64,000 nucleotides of DNA from SIG575 sp045542485 (GCA_045542485.1 JAZQLC010000051.1:70756-134755); one strand, 5' to 3'. Positions 6,028 through 15,892 are shown, counted from the stretch's first letter. Made by a program: numbers and translations. Notes: generated by a model from the letters alone, not told the origin.

Positions 6028-8121
6028 ATGGAAAACTATTCTGCATTCCTCACTCTGGCAGGTTCTTTGATTGCGATTGTATTTGCAATTATCACTGCCA
6101 AAAAAGTTATGAAATACTCTGAGGGTACAGAGAAAATGAAGAAAATTGCACAGTCAATCAGAGAGGGTGCAAACGCTTACCTCAAAAGACAGTACACTGT
6201 TGTTTCAATCTTCTTCGGCGGTATGTTTTTGATACTCGGTGTTATGGCTCTTGCAAATCTGCTTACTCCCTATGTGCCTTTTGCATTCCTTACGGGAGGA
6301 TTTTTCAGCGGTCTTTCAGGCTTTATCGGTATGAAAATCGCAACTGCATCAAACGCAAGAACTGCAAACGCCTGTCGCGAAGGACTCAACAAAGGTCTGA
6401 GAGTGGCTTTCAGTGCAGGTTCGGTTATGGGCTTTACTGTTGTAGGTCTCGGCCTTTTTGATATCTCACTGTGGTTTTTGCTTCTTAAATTTGTCTTCAA
6501 GCTTGAACCGGCAGAAATTACGAGTGCGATGCTCACCTTCGGTATGGGCGCATCTTCAATGGCTCTTTTCGCCAGAGTGGGCGGCGGTATTTTCACAAAG
6601 GCAGCAGATGTAGGTGCAGACCTTGTAGGCAAGGTTGAGGCAGGAATTCCCGAGGATGACCCCAGAAACCCTGCAGTTATTGCCGATAATGTTGGTGATA
6701 ATGTAGGTGACGTAGCAGGTATGGGCGCAGACCTTTATGAATCATATGTCGGCTCAGTTATTTCAGCTATGGCGCTGGGTGTGGGAGCCTTTGCAGGAGA
6801 CCTGAAAGCAGCGTCTCTTCCGATGATTCTCGCAGCAGTCGGTGTTGTCTGCTCAATTATCGGTTCATTCTTCGTCAGAACAGGTGAAAAAACAGAGCAG
6901 AAGATTCTCCTCAAGGCTCTGAGAAAAGGAACAAATTTGAGCGCAATCCTTATTGCCGTTCTTGCTTTCCCCATTGTTTATTTTGTAATGGGCAAAGAAA
7001 ATTTCAGCCTTTATTTTTCAATTCTTGCAGGTCTCGTTGCAGGTGTTGCAATAGGCTTCTCAACAGAATATTTCACATCAGACACATATAAGCCTACAAG
7101 AAATCTTGCTAAAAAATCAGAAACCGGCTCAGCTACAATTATCATCGGCGGTGTGGGTCTCGGTATGATGTCAACTGCTGTTCCCATTATCATCATCGCA
7201 GCGTGTGTTATTGCTGCTTATGGCTTTGCAGGTGGCTTCGCAAGTGCAGCATCCGGTCTTTACGGCGTTGCGGTTGCGGCAGTAGGTATGCTTTCAACTC
7301 TCGGTATCACCCTTGCAACAGATGCTTACGGTCCCGTTGCAGACAACGCAGGCGGTATTGCACAGATGGCAGGTCTTGAAGAAGAGGTAAGAGAGAGAAC
7401 AGATGCTCTCGATGCTCTGGGCAACACAACTGCAGCAACAGGTAAAGGCTTCGCAATCGGCTCGGCAGCCCTGACTGCACTTGCACTTATTGCTTCTTAC
7501 AAAGACCAGATTGTGAAGATTATTTCAGAATCAGGCAGCGGAGAAGCTATGGACCTTTCTATTATGAATCCTTCAGTTCTTATCGGTCTTTTCATCGGCG
7601 CTTGTCTTCCCTTCGTCTTTGCAGCGCTTACAATGAATTCAGTTGGTAAAGCAGCAGAAAGCGTTGTTATTGAAGTGCGCAGACAGTTCAGGGAAATCAA
7701 GGGTATTATGACGGGAGAAACAGATGCGGACTATGCATCCTGCGTTGACCTCTGCACAAAGGCAAGTCTGAAAGAAATGATTCTTCCCACAATCACGGCA
7801 GTTATCGTTCCCGTTGTAACAGGTCTTGTTTTCGGATATAACGGTGTTATCGGTATGCTTGCAGGTGCAACGGCAACCGGTTTCCTTATGGCGATATTTA
7901 TGTCAAACTCAGGCGGTGCGTGGGATAATGCAAAGAAATATATTGAAAGCGGCGAATTCGGCGGTAAGGGCAGCAGAAATCACAAGGCAGCAGTTGTAGG
8001 CGACACTGTGGGCGACCCCTTCAAGGATACATCAGGTCCCTCAATCAATATCCTTATCAAGCTTATTTCAATGGTATCAATCGTTTTTGCATCACTTGTT
8101 GTAAAATTCCACATTCTCTGA
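6028..8121 (+). CDS. hppA: Membrane-bound K+-dependent ion-pumping pyrophosphatase
   Basis: A 697-residue polytopic protein, about 16 hydrophobic segments as expected for the family, hydrolyses pyrophosphate and pumps H+ and/or Na+ across the membrane. The PPi/Mg site shows as DVGADLVGKVEAG and DDPRNPAVIADNVGDNVGD (residues about 190-230), and a second acidic loop near the C-terminus reads GDTVGDPFKDTSGPS. The motif GNTTAATGKG (about 465-474) has Ala and Gly at the two positions that are Lys and Thr in K+-independent enzymes, so the K+-dependent class is inferred. Whether it pumps Na+ or H+ is not decided here. The start at 6028 follows AAAGGAG by 9 bases; an upstream TTG would read through the leader hairpin. 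Monocistronic. Confidence 0.95.
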   Translation: MENYSAFLTLAGSLIAIVFAIITAKKVMKYSEGTEKMKKIAQSIREGANAYLKRQYTVVSIFFGGMFLILGVMALANLLTPYVPFAFLTGGFFSGLSGFIGMKIATASNARTANACREGLNKGLRVAFSAGSVMGFTVVGLGLFDISLWFLLLKFVFKLEPAEITSAMLTFGMGASSMALFARVGGGIFTKAADVGADLVGKVEAGIPEDDPRNPAVIADNVGDNVGDVAGMGADLYESYVGSVISAMALGVGAFAGDLKAASLPMILAAVGVVCSIIGSFFVRTGEKTEQKILLKALRKGTNLSAILIAVLAFPIVYFVMGKENFSLYFSILAGLVAGVAIGFSTEYFTSDTYKPTRNLAKKSETGSATIIIGGVGLGMMSTAVPIIIIAACVIAAYGFAGGFASAASGLYGVAVAAVGMLSTLGITLATDAYGPVADNAGGIAQMAGLEEEVRERTDALDALGNTTAATGKGFAIGSAALTALALIASYKDQIVKIISESGSGEAMDLSIMNPSVLIGLFIGACLPFVFAALTMNSVGKAAESVVIEVRRQFREIKGIMTGETDADYASCVDLCTKASLKEMILPTITAVIVPVVTGLVFGYNGVIGMLAGATATGFLMAIFMSNSGGAWDNAKKYIESGEFGGKGSRNHKAAVVGDTVGDPFKDTSGPSINILIKLISMVSIVFASLVVKFHIL

Positions 8122-8136
8122 TAATGTAAATCCTAT

Positions 8137-8178
8137 AAATCCCTGAAATTGATTCCCTCAATTTCGGGGATTTTCTTT
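8137..8178 (+). terminator. Intrinsic terminator of hppA
   Basis: A long stem AAATCCCTGAAATTGA with TCAATTTCGGGGATTT (8137-8152/8158-8173), loop TTCCC, is followed by a T-rich tract. Confidence 0.9.
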
Positions 8179-8185
8179 ATTGCTA

Positions 8186-8214
8186 TTGAAAATAAAAATA
8201 TTTAATGTTATACT
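8186..8214 (+). promoter_or_regulatory. Promoter of the GH38 gene
   Basis: TTGAAA (8186-8191) and TATACT (8209-8214) are 17 bases apart, about 45 bases before the alpha-mannosidase start. Confidence 0.65.
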
Positions 8215-8259
8215 ATAAATTGACTTGAAATATTTTTTTCAGGAAAGGATGATAAACAA

Positions 8260-11200
8260 ATGGCAGAAATCAAAAATCTTGATGCTGTTGCTGCTCTTGA
8301 CGCAATGGACGCTCATGTTGATGACTGGCGTGACGCGACAAAGGGTAAGCAGAGAGGTATCTTCTCTTTTGATGACCTTGTAACAGTTAAACTCAAAACT
8401 CTCAAAAAGAGAATCTACACCGACATCGAAACAATTCCCGCATGGAAAATGAAGGAATGCATCTACAAGGGTGTGGATGACTACGAATTTTTATATGATG
8501 AGTGGAAAGACCTTAATGTAGGCGACCGTTGGGGTAACAACGGCTGGAGTGCATTCTTCAAAAATTCATTTGATATGCCTCCTCGCTTTAAGGGCAAGAA
8601 AGTAACACTTAACGTTTACTTCGGCGGTGACTCACTTCTTTCACTTAACGGTGAGCCCTATCAGGGCCTTGACCCATTCAGAAACAGTGTTCTTCTTACA
8701 GATTGCGCAAAGGGTGACGAGCACTATGATGTTGATATTGAATCATACTATGTATGGCATTCAAACGAATCAACAATCAAAACTCTCTCTTGCTCATTCG
8801 TTGGCGTAGTTGACCCCGTAATCGAAGAGATTTACTGGGACTTCAAGGCAGTTTTCAACGCACTGTTTATGCCTGTTCTTGACACAGGTCTTGCAGAGCT
8901 TATCCGCGCAGCACTCAAAGAAGCTTTCACACACGTGAACTTTGACCTTGAGGGCGAAGAGTTCAAGGCTGAACTTCTTCTTGCACAGAAGGTTCTCAAG
9001 GATAAGGTTTACAACAACCCCAACTATTCTTCAATCGGTAAACTTGCTCTTGTAGGTAACTCACATCTGGATATCGTGTTTATGTGGGCTTACAAGGAAT
9101 ATGTGCGTAAGTTGGGCAGAACTCACGCAACAATGCTCAGACTTATGGAGCAGTACCCCGACTTTATTTTCTCACAGAGTACAGCACCTACATATATTGA
9201 AATGGAAAAACGCTATCCCAAGCTTTTCGAGCAGGTCAAAAAACGCATCGAAGAGGGCAGATGGGAATATATCGGCGCTATGTGGGTTGAGCCTGACTGT
9301 AACCTTGTTTCAGGTGAATCATTTGCACGTCAGCTTCTCCACGGTGTAAGATATGCAGAAAAGACATTCGGCATCACTCCCAAAACCTGCTGGGTTCCCG
9401 ACGTTTTCGGTAACGGCTACGCAATGCCTCAGATTCTCAAAAAAGCAGGTGTTGAATATTTCGTAACACATAAAATGGGTATCTGGAACGATACTAACCC
9501 CTGGCAGTATAACACATTCTGGTGGGAAGGCCCCGACGGCTCAAAGGTATTCTCAATCGTTCCTCCCACACACTTCATCGGCACAGTTGAAGCAGACTCA
9601 CTGAAGGTTAACTGGTCAAGATATACAGACAAGGAAACAATCGGCGAATCAATGTACTGCTACGGCTGGGGCGATGGCGGCGGCGGGGTAGACACCGAAA
9701 TGCTTGAATATGTTAAGCGTTACAGCAAGTTCCCAGGACTTCCCGAGGCAGTTCCCAGCAAGATTGAAGATTCACTTGCAAGAATGAAGGCTAACGCAAC
9801 AGAAACAAATATCCCCACCTGGAAGGATGAGCTTTATCTTGAAGAGCACCGCGGTGTTCACACAACAAAGGCTCTCCTGAAAAAGCTTAACAGACGCAGT
9901 GAAAACCTCTACCGTGAAGCAGAGCTTTTTGCAAGTGTTGCTATGAAGTACGGTTATAAGTATCCTCTTGACAAGCTCAATGAAGGTTGGCAGATGATTC
10001 TTACAAACCAGTTCCACGATTCACTTCCCGGCTCACACATCACAGAAGTTTTCGGTGACCTGTGCGCAATTTATGATGAAATCATTAAGATTGGTGAAGA
10101 GGTAAGAAACGAAGCTCTGAATGTTATCGCAGGTAACGCAGACGGTGCTGAAAAATACGGCAAACCCTTCGCACTCTTCAATTCACTCGGCGTTTCAGCA
10201 ACATCAAAGGTTGAGCTTCCTTACAAGGATGTTGAAATCTTCGATGAAAACGGAGACAAAGTTCCCGTTCAGGCTTATACAAAGCTCGACGGCACAAAGG
10301 TGCTTGTATTCGTAGCTAAGGATGTTCCCGCAGCAGGTTATAAGGTATTCTATACAAAGGATGCAGCTGTTGCAGAGGCGAAAGCACTTACAGGTAACGT
10401 TATCGAAAACGACAACTTTAAGGTTGAACTTGACGATTCTGCAGAAATCGTTTCAATCTTCGATAAGAACAACAACCGTGAAGTTCTTGATGGCAAGGGT
10501 AACGTATTCAGACTTTACGAAGACCTTCCCGGTAAATATGACGCTTGGGATATCGTTGCAACATATGTTGACCGTGAATTCGACACAGAAGCAGGTAAGG
10601 TTACAGGCGTTGCAGCAGGTGATGTATTCACAGTTCTTTCAATTGAAAAGAAAATCAACAAGTCACTTGTTAAACAGAATGTTATCATCTATAACGACCT
10701 TGACAGAATCGACTTCGATACATTCATCAGTTGGCACGAGCAGGAAAAACTCCTCAAGGTCGGCTTCGATGTTGACATCAAGGCATCAAAATACACAAGA
10801 GATATTGCTTATGCAACAATCGAAAACTCAAACTATCGCCACAATCCTTACGATAAGGCTAAGTTCGAGGTTTCAGCACATAACTTCATTGATATGTCAG
10901 AAGATGCATACGGTCTTACAATTCTCAACGATTGCAAGTACGGTTATGAGGTAGATAAGCAGAGAATGATTATCACTCTCCTCAAGGCTCCTATGAATCC
11001 CGACCCGCAGTCAGACAGAGGCGACCACTACTTCACATATTCACTCTATCCTCACGCAGGTAACTGGAAGGATGCAGACACAATCACAAGAGGTCTTGAA
11101 ATCAACAATCCCATGACAGCGGTTGAAATCAGCGCTGACGCAAAGGGTGAAACAAGCAAGTCCTTTATTGCAGTTTCTGCTGACAATGTTACTCTTGAGG

Positions 11201-11424
11201 CAGTCAAGAAGTGCGAAGATGAAGACGCATACATCGTTCGTTTTGTTGAAAAGACAGGCAGAAGAACAGATGTTACTGCGGAGCTCTTCGGTGAAATAGC
11301 ATCTGTTTCAGAATGCGACCTTCTTGAAAGAAACGATGTTGCAGTTGATACATTCTCAGGCTCAGCTCTTTCATTCACTGCAAATCCCTTTGAAATCAAA
11401 TGCTTCAAGGTTAAAATGAAATAA
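8260..11424 (+). CDS. GH38 family alpha-mannosidase
   Basis: A 1054-residue cytoplasmic glycoside hydrolase without a signal peptide. The GH38 catalytic domain begins at GNSHLDIVFMW (about residue 265), the counterpart of the family H-x-D zinc site. It continues through FSQSTAPTYIEMEKRYP, GAMWVEPDCNLVSGES and CWVPDVFGNGYAMPQ (about 375-390), where the Asp is the expected nucleophile. A three-helix middle domain contains QFHDSLPGSH. Long beta-sandwich domains follow (about 640-1050). It should release alpha-linked mannose from imported mannooligosaccharides or N-glycan fragments. The start follows AGGAAAGGA by about 9 bases. It is a single-gene unit between two terminators. Confidence 0.93.
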   Translation: MAEIKNLDAVAALDAMDAHVDDWRDATKGKQRGIFSFDDLVTVKLKTLKKRIYTDIETIPAWKMKECIYKGVDDYEFLYDEWKDLNVGDRWGNNGWSAFFKNSFDMPPRFKGKKVTLNVYFGGDSLLSLNGEPYQGLDPFRNSVLLTDCAKGDEHYDVDIESYYVWHSNESTIKTLSCSFVGVVDPVIEEIYWDFKAVFNALFMPVLDTGLAELIRAALKEAFTHVNFDLEGEEFKAELLLAQKVLKDKVYNNPNYSSIGKLALVGNSHLDIVFMWAYKEYVRKLGRTHATMLRLMEQYPDFIFSQSTAPTYIEMEKRYPKLFEQVKKRIEEGRWEYIGAMWVEPDCNLVSGESFARQLLHGVRYAEKTFGITPKTCWVPDVFGNGYAMPQILKKAGVEYFVTHKMGIWNDTNPWQYNTFWWEGPDGSKVFSIVPPTHFIGTVEADSLKVNWSRYTDKETIGESMYCYGWGDGGGGVDTEMLEYVKRYSKFPGLPEAVPSKIEDSLARMKANATETNIPTWKDELYLEEHRGVHTTKALLKKLNRRSENLYREAELFASVAMKYGYKYPLDKLNEGWQMILTNQFHDSLPGSHITEVFGDLCAIYDEIIKIGEEVRNEALNVIAGNADGAEKYGKPFALFNSLGVSATSKVELPYKDVEIFDENGDKVPVQAYTKLDGTKVLVFVAKDVPAAGYKVFYTKDAAVAEAKALTGNVIENDNFKVELDDSAEIVSIFDKNNNREVLDGKGNVFRLYEDLPGKYDAWDIVATYVDREFDTEAGKVTGVAAGDVFTVLSIEKKINKSLVKQNVIIYNDLDRIDFDTFISWHEQEKLLKVGFDVDIKASKYTRDIAYATIENSNYRHNPYDKAKFEVSAHNFIDMSEDAYGLTILNDCKYGYEVDKQRMIITLLKAPMNPDPQSDRGDHYFTYSLYPHAGNWKDADTITRGLEINNPMTAVEISADAKGETSKSFIAVSADNVTLEAVKKCEDEDAYIVRFVEKTGRRTDVTAELFGEIASVSECDLLERNDVAVDTFSGSALSFTANPFEIKCFKVKMK

Positions 11425-11445
11425 TTGAATTTCACGCATAAAACG

Positions 11446-11475
11446 AACCCCACATCCTCGGATGTGGGGTTTAGT
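11446..11475. terminator. Bidirectional terminator between GH38 and the oxidoreductase operon
   Basis: A perfect 12-bp stem AACCCCACATCC/GGATGTGGGGTT (11446-11457/11460-11471) lies between convergent genes, with T-rich sequence on both outer sides. Confidence 0.85.
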
Positions 11476-11485
11476 GTTTTGTAAT

Positions 11486-13516
11486 TTATTTCTTTATAAT
11501 TTTCAATGCACCCGTGGGACATACATCTGCGCATTTGTGACAATCCTTGCAGAAAAGAACTGTGCTTTCGTCGTTGAATTCAGGCTTTACTGCTGTGGTA
11601 AAGCCTCTGCCCACAAGACCCAGAATTCCTTTTTTTGCAACCTCTTCGCAGACTCTCACGCAAAGACCGCAGAGGATGCATTTGCTGTTGTCACGCTCGA
11701 TTGAGACGAGCTTTTGCTCTTTCGGGGAAATGTTTTTCGCACCATCAAAGCGTAAGGGCTTTACATCATATCTGTCTGCATATTTTACGAGTTTACATTC
11801 ACCGTAATCGTGACAGCCGCATTGGAGACATCTTGAAGCTTCTTTCATAGCCTGTTCTTCCGTAAGGCCGAGAGCTATTTCGTCAAAAGTTTTCACTCTT
11901 TCCGAGGGGCTTCTTACGGGCATCACGGCTCTTGCGATTTTCTCTTTATCTGCAAACATATCTTTAGTGACTTCCTTAACTGAAACAAAAGGCTTTCTGT
12001 AAGAAATTTCCATACCGAAAAGATAAGCGTCAATGATTTTTGATGCTTTTTCAGCCTCGCCGATAGCCTCGATAGCGATTGATGCGCCTTTGTTTGTAGC
12101 GTCACCGACCGCAAAAACTCCCTCGAGAGATGTGCGGAAGGTTTTTTCATCGGCAGATATAATGCCCTTTTTGTTTGTTTCGATTTCTTCAAAGCCACAG
12201 GCGTTTACTTTCTGTCCGATTGCAGTGATAACTGTGTCCACGGGAAGAATTTCAAACTTTCCATCGACGGGGACGGGTGAGCGTCTTCCTGATGCGTCAG
12301 GCTCACCAAGCTCCATCACCTGAAGCTTTACTGCAGTAACTTTACCGTTTTTGCCCATGTATTCAGCGGGATTTGTAAGGAATTTAAAAGTTACGCCCTC
12401 TTCTTCTGCCTCATCAATCTCGATTTTTTCAGCAGGAATTTCGGCGCGTGTTCTTCTGTAAATAACATAAACCTCTTCAGCACCAAGCCGTTTTGCTGTT
12501 CTGCAGGTATCCATAGCGGTGTTACCGCCGCCTACGACGGCTACTTTTTTGCCGATGAAAGGCTTTTTGCCCATATTGACTTGCCTGAGGAAATCAATGC
12601 CGCTTACAACGCCCTCAAGATTTTCTCCCGGGCAACGGGTGAAAATACTGCTCCAGGCACCGATGGCGAGAACTACTGCGTGGTGATTCTTTCTGATTTC
12701 ATCAAAAGAAATGTCTTTACCGATTCTCACATTGTTTTTCATCTCTACGCCGAGAGAAGCAATCTGCTGAACCTCGTTTTCCACAATTCTTTTGGGGAGT
12801 CTGTATTCGGGAATACCGTATCTGAGCATACCGCCCATTTGAGGCATAGCGTCAAAAACCGTAACTGAGTGACCTTTTGTTCTGAGAAAATATGCTGCTG
12901 TCAGACCGGCAGGACCGCCACCGATGACGGCAACCTTTTTGCCGGTTTCGGGACTGACTTGGGGAACAAAGGTGTCTTTTTCCATATCCTTGTCGGCAGC
13001 GAAAGCCTTAAGATAAGCGATTGAAATCGGTTCTTCAACCATACTTCTTCTACAAGCATTTTCGCAGGGATGAGGACATACTCTGCCGATTGAAGCGGGG
13101 AGGGGAAGCTTTTCCTTGATGAGAGCCACTGCCTCGTGGAATTTTCCCTGAGAGATAAATTTCACATATCCCTGACAGTCTGTACCTGCCGGGCAATTCA
13201 GTGAGCAGGGGCCGACACAGTCGCCTGTGTGGTCACTCATAAGCAGTTCAAGGGCGATTTTTCTGGATTTTCTCACTCTCTCGGAATCTGTGTGAATGAC
13301 CATCCCGTCTGTAATTTTGGCAGAGCACGAGCGAAGAAGCTTGGGACATCCCTCAACCTCAACGGTACATATGCCGCAAGCACCGTAAAGAGCCACGCTT
13401 TCGTGGTGGCAAAGAGTGGGGATTTCCACACCGTTTTCTTTTGCACCCTCAAGGATAGTCATACCTTTTTCGGCGAAACATTCCTTGCCGTCTATAATAA
13501 ATCTGATTTTTTCCAT
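11486..13516 (-). CDS. NuoG-like [2Fe-2S] domain fused to GltD/NfnB-type flavoprotein with two 4Fe-4S clusters
   Basis: The 676-residue protein has four parts. Residues about 1-80 are a plant-type 2Fe-2S domain (Cys at CHHES, GACGIC and RSC). About 90-170 is a Cys-rich linker (HTGDCVGPCSLNCPAGTDC, RVCPHPCENACRR) as in NuoG and the GltD N-terminus. About 190-580 is a two-dinucleotide flavoprotein with VAVIGGGPAGLTAAYF for FAD and VAVVGGGNTAMDTCR for NAD(P). The C-terminus is a 2x4Fe-4S ferredoxin (CILCGLCVRVC and CKDCHKCADVCPTG). It should pass electrons between NADP(H) and ferredoxin or partner clusters. It is the last gene of a three-gene operon with NuoF- and NuoE-like proteins, matching the StnC-like composition of Sporomusa-type Nfn. 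No hydrogenase or formate dehydrogenase gene is adjacent. Confidence 0.85.
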   Translation of the reverse strand: MEKIRFIIDGKECFAEKGMTILEGAKENGVEIPTLCHHESVALYGACGICTVEVEGCPKLLRSCSAKITDGMVIHTDSERVRKSRKIALELLMSDHTGDCVGPCSLNCPAGTDCQGYVKFISQGKFHEAVALIKEKLPLPASIGRVCPHPCENACRRSMVEEPISIAYLKAFAADKDMEKDTFVPQVSPETGKKVAVIGGGPAGLTAAYFLRTKGHSVTVFDAMPQMGGMLRYGIPEYRLPKRIVENEVQQIASLGVEMKNNVRIGKDISFDEIRKNHHAVVLAIGAWSSIFTRCPGENLEGVVSGIDFLRQVNMGKKPFIGKKVAVVGGGNTAMDTCRTAKRLGAEEVYVIYRRTRAEIPAEKIEIDEAEEEGVTFKFLTNPAEYMGKNGKVTAVKLQVMELGEPDASGRRSPVPVDGKFEILPVDTVITAIGQKVNACGFEEIETNKKGIISADEKTFRTSLEGVFAVGDATNKGASIAIEAIGEAEKASKIIDAYLFGMEISYRKPFVSVKEVTKDMFADKEKIARAVMPVRSPSERVKTFDEIALGLTEEQAMKEASRCLQCGCHDYGECKLVKYADRYDVKPLRFDGAKNISPKEQKLVSIERDNSKCILCGLCVRVCEEVAKKGILGLVGRGFTTAVKPEFNDESTVLFCKDCHKCADVCPTGALKIIKK

Positions 13517-13528
13517 TTCTGTCCCTCC

Positions 13529-15274
13529 TCAGTTCACTTCAACTGCACCGAATCTGCAGACATGATTACACTGACCGCAACGGATACATTTTTCGTTGTC
13601 TATTGAGAAGGTCTTTTTTACCTGACCTGAAATAGCTTCCACAGGACATTTTTTAGAGCAGAGTGAACAACCGATGCATTTTTCAGGATTGATTGAATAT
13701 GTGAGAAGAGAAACACATTCCTTTGCAGGGCATCTCTTTTCTTCAATGTGAGAGACATATTCATCTCTGAAATATCTGATAGTTGTCAGTACGGGGTTGG
13801 GGGCAGTCTGACCGAGACCGCAAAGAGCGCCGTCCTTGATACCTGCGCAGAGCTCTTCAAGAAGCTCAATGTCGCCCTCTTTTCCTTTGCCGTCTGTGAT
13901 TCTGCCGAGAATTTCAAGCATTCTTTTTGTACCGATTCTGCAGTGGACACATTTTCCGCAGGATTCCTTTGTAGTGAAATCAAGGAAGAATTTTGCCATA
14001 TTCACCATACAGGTGTTTTCGTCCATAACAACCATACCGCCTGAGCCCATAATGGCACCGGTGGCGCTTAATTTTTTATAGTCAATTACAGTATCCAGAA
14101 GCTCTTCGGGAATACATCCTCCCGAGGGGCCTCCCATCTGCACTGCCTTGAAGGTAGCACCGTTTCTGATGCCGCCGCCGATGTCGTAAATTACGTGGCG
14201 CAGGGTTTTGCCCATAGGAATTTCCACAAGACCGCCGCGACTGATTTTTCCCGTAAGGGCGAAAACCTTTGTGCCCTTGCTGTCCTCAGTGCCCATAGCG
14301 CTGAAAGCTCTGCCGCCGTTGAGGATAATCCAGGTAACATTTGCGAAAGTTTCAACATTGTTGATGTTTGAGGGCTTGTGCCAGTATCCTGCCTCTGCGG
14401 GAAACGGAGGTTTGAGTCTGGGCATACCGCGGCTGCCCTCAAGTGACTCAATAAGTGCAGTTTCTTCGCCGCAAACAAATGCACCTGCACCTGCTTTGAT
14501 TCTGAATGAGCAGGAGAAGTCTGTGCCGAGAATGTTTTTGCCTATAAAGCCCTTGCTTTCGGCTTCTTTGATTGCTTTTTCAAGTCTTATGATTGCAAGG
14601 GGATATTCTGCTCTTACATAGACTACGGCTTCCTTTGCACCGATGGCGTATGCGCCGATGAGCATACCCTCAATAAGATTGTGAGGGTCACTTTCGATTA
14701 CGGCTCTGTCCATAAACGCACCCGGGTCGCCCTCGTCTGCGTTACATATAAGATATTTTTCATCACCCTGAGAATTTCTTGCTGCATTCCATTTGAACCA
14801 GGTGGGAAAACCTGCACCGCCTCGTCCTGCGAGACCTGAAATTTTTATTTCTTCAATAACCTCTTCAGGTGACATTGTGTGAAGCACTTTTTTCAGAGCC
14901 TCATAGCCGTCAGAGGAGATGTAGTCTTCAATGTTTTCCGGATTTATAATACCGCAGTGACGAAGTGCAATTCTTGTCTGCTTTGTGAGAAATTCCTCGT
15001 CTTCTGCAGTGATTTTAAGATTTTCAATTTCTGAAAAATCAAGGCTTTCTGCGGCGTTCACGATTCTTTCGGCATCGTTTTCACTGACGCGTACAAGTCT
15101 TGTCAGGTTGTTATCATCGTCGTAGATGTCAACAATCGGCTCTAAAAAGCACATTCCGATGCATCCCGTGATGGAAAGAGAGCTTTTGACGCCAATCAAT
15201 TTTTCAATTGCAGAATAAACCTTTCCTGCACCTGCAGCGATGCCGCAGCTTCCCTGACCTACAACTATTTTCAT
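13529..15274 (-). CDS. NuoF/HydB-like NADH-binding flavoprotein subunit
   Basis: A 581-residue protein starting MKIVVGQGSCGIAAGAGKVY. Residues 1-90 are a thioredoxin-like 2Fe-2S domain. About 170-440 is the FMN/NADH module with GRGGAGFPTWFKW and CNADEGDPGAFMDR. Next comes the SLBB region, then the 4Fe-4S site CGKCVHCRIG (about 470). The C-terminal ferredoxin has CIGCSLCSKKC and CIRCGQCNHVC. This is the architecture of the NADH-oxidising flavin subunit of electron-bifurcating hydrogenases and Stn complexes. The start follows GGGAGG and overlaps the upstream stop by 4 bases (ATGA); a further upstream ATG at 15388 would run deep into the previous gene. Middle gene of the operon. Confidence 0.9.
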   Translation of the reverse strand: MKIVVGQGSCGIAAGAGKVYSAIEKLIGVKSSLSITGCIGMCFLEPIVDIYDDDNNLTRLVRVSENDAERIVNAAESLDFSEIENLKITAEDEEFLTKQTRIALRHCGIINPENIEDYISSDGYEALKKVLHTMSPEEVIEEIKISGLAGRGGAGFPTWFKWNAARNSQGDEKYLICNADEGDPGAFMDRAVIESDPHNLIEGMLIGAYAIGAKEAVVYVRAEYPLAIIRLEKAIKEAESKGFIGKNILGTDFSCSFRIKAGAGAFVCGEETALIESLEGSRGMPRLKPPFPAEAGYWHKPSNINNVETFANVTWIILNGGRAFSAMGTEDSKGTKVFALTGKISRGGLVEIPMGKTLRHVIYDIGGGIRNGATFKAVQMGGPSGGCIPEELLDTVIDYKKLSATGAIMGSGGMVVMDENTCMVNMAKFFLDFTTKESCGKCVHCRIGTKRMLEILGRITDGKGKEGDIELLEELCAGIKDGALCGLGQTAPNPVLTTIRYFRDEYVSHIEEKRCPAKECVSLLTYSINPEKCIGCSLCSKKCPVEAISGQVKKTFSIDNEKCIRCGQCNHVCRFGAVEVN

Positions 15275-15765
15275 TTCTCTTCCTCCCTGAGCCTTCTGAG
15301 TATTTCCCGGACTTTTTCGGGGGTAAGAGAGCCGTAGGTCTCCTCGTTTATCATCATAACGGGGGAAAGACTGCAACAGCCGAGACACGCTACATTTTTA
15401 AGGGTGAAAAGGCCGTCGTCAGTAGTTTCTCCGTCGGTAATTCCCAGCTCCTCGGTAATTGCTTTCTCGAGTCTTTCTGAGCCGTTTACGTGACAGGCAG
15501 TGCCCTGACAGAGCATAATGAGATATTTGCCCACGGGACGGAATCTGAACTGAGTATAAAAGGTTGCAACGCCCATAACCTTTGCAGGGGTAAGGCTCAT
15601 TTCTTCTGCAATTTTGTAGATTACATCCGTTGGCAGATAACCGTAAATTTCCTGAGCTTTCTGCAGTACGGTAATAAGACTGCCTTTCACATTTTTGTAT
15701 TTTCTGAGAGTTTCTTCAAGAAGTGATAAGTCGCTTTTATTACATTCTGAACAACTCGTTTTCAT
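15271..15765 (-). CDS. NuoE/HydC-like [2Fe-2S] subunit
   Basis: A 164-residue thioredoxin-like 2Fe-2S protein. Cluster ligands are in CQGTAC (about residues 86-91) and CLGCC (about 127-131), the family C-x4-C...C-x3-C pattern. The N-terminal helical region contains the conserved IYGYLPTDVIYKIAEEM and GVATFYTQF. It is the first gene of the operon and carries electrons between the NuoF-like and GltD-like subunits. The GTGAGG upstream is a modest ribosome-binding site. An extra N-terminal CSEC pair is present in this copy, of unknown role. Confidence 0.9.
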   Translation of the reverse strand: MKTSCSECNKSDLSLLEETLRKYKNVKGSLITVLQKAQEIYGYLPTDVIYKIAEEMSLTPAKVMGVATFYTQFRFRPVGKYLIMLCQGTACHVNGSERLEKAITEELGITDGETTDDGLFTLKNVACLGCCSLSPVMMINEETYGSLTPEKVREILRRLREEEK

Positions 15766-15792
15766 TTTTCCTCACCATTCTTTCTGTAAAAC

Positions 15793-15821
15793 AGTTTACT
15801 ACTTTGCACATAAAAAATCAA
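15793..15821 (-). promoter_or_regulatory. Possible promoter of the oxidoreductase operon
   Basis: Minus-strand TTGATT (15821-15816) and TAAACT (15798-15793), spacer 17, lie upstream of the NuoE-like gene. The -10 box is weak, so this is tentative. No good Rex site was found here. Confidence 0.4.
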
Positions 15822-15892
15822 CTTTAAAATCGTAAAAATTCACAAAGTAATATTTGTCTTTTTGTATAAAATATTGAAAAGCTGAATATGAA

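Noticed and set aside
10322..10954. 210-codon frame inside the alpha-mannosidase gene on the same strand
   Set aside because: Out-of-frame overlap within a well-supported GH38 coding region, low-complexity S/T/Q-rich product, no start signal.
15275..15388. Extended N-terminus of the NuoF-like gene
   Set aside because: The extension lies wholly within the NuoE-like gene and lacks a ribosome-binding site; the inner ATG has GGGAGG and the usual 4-base overlap.
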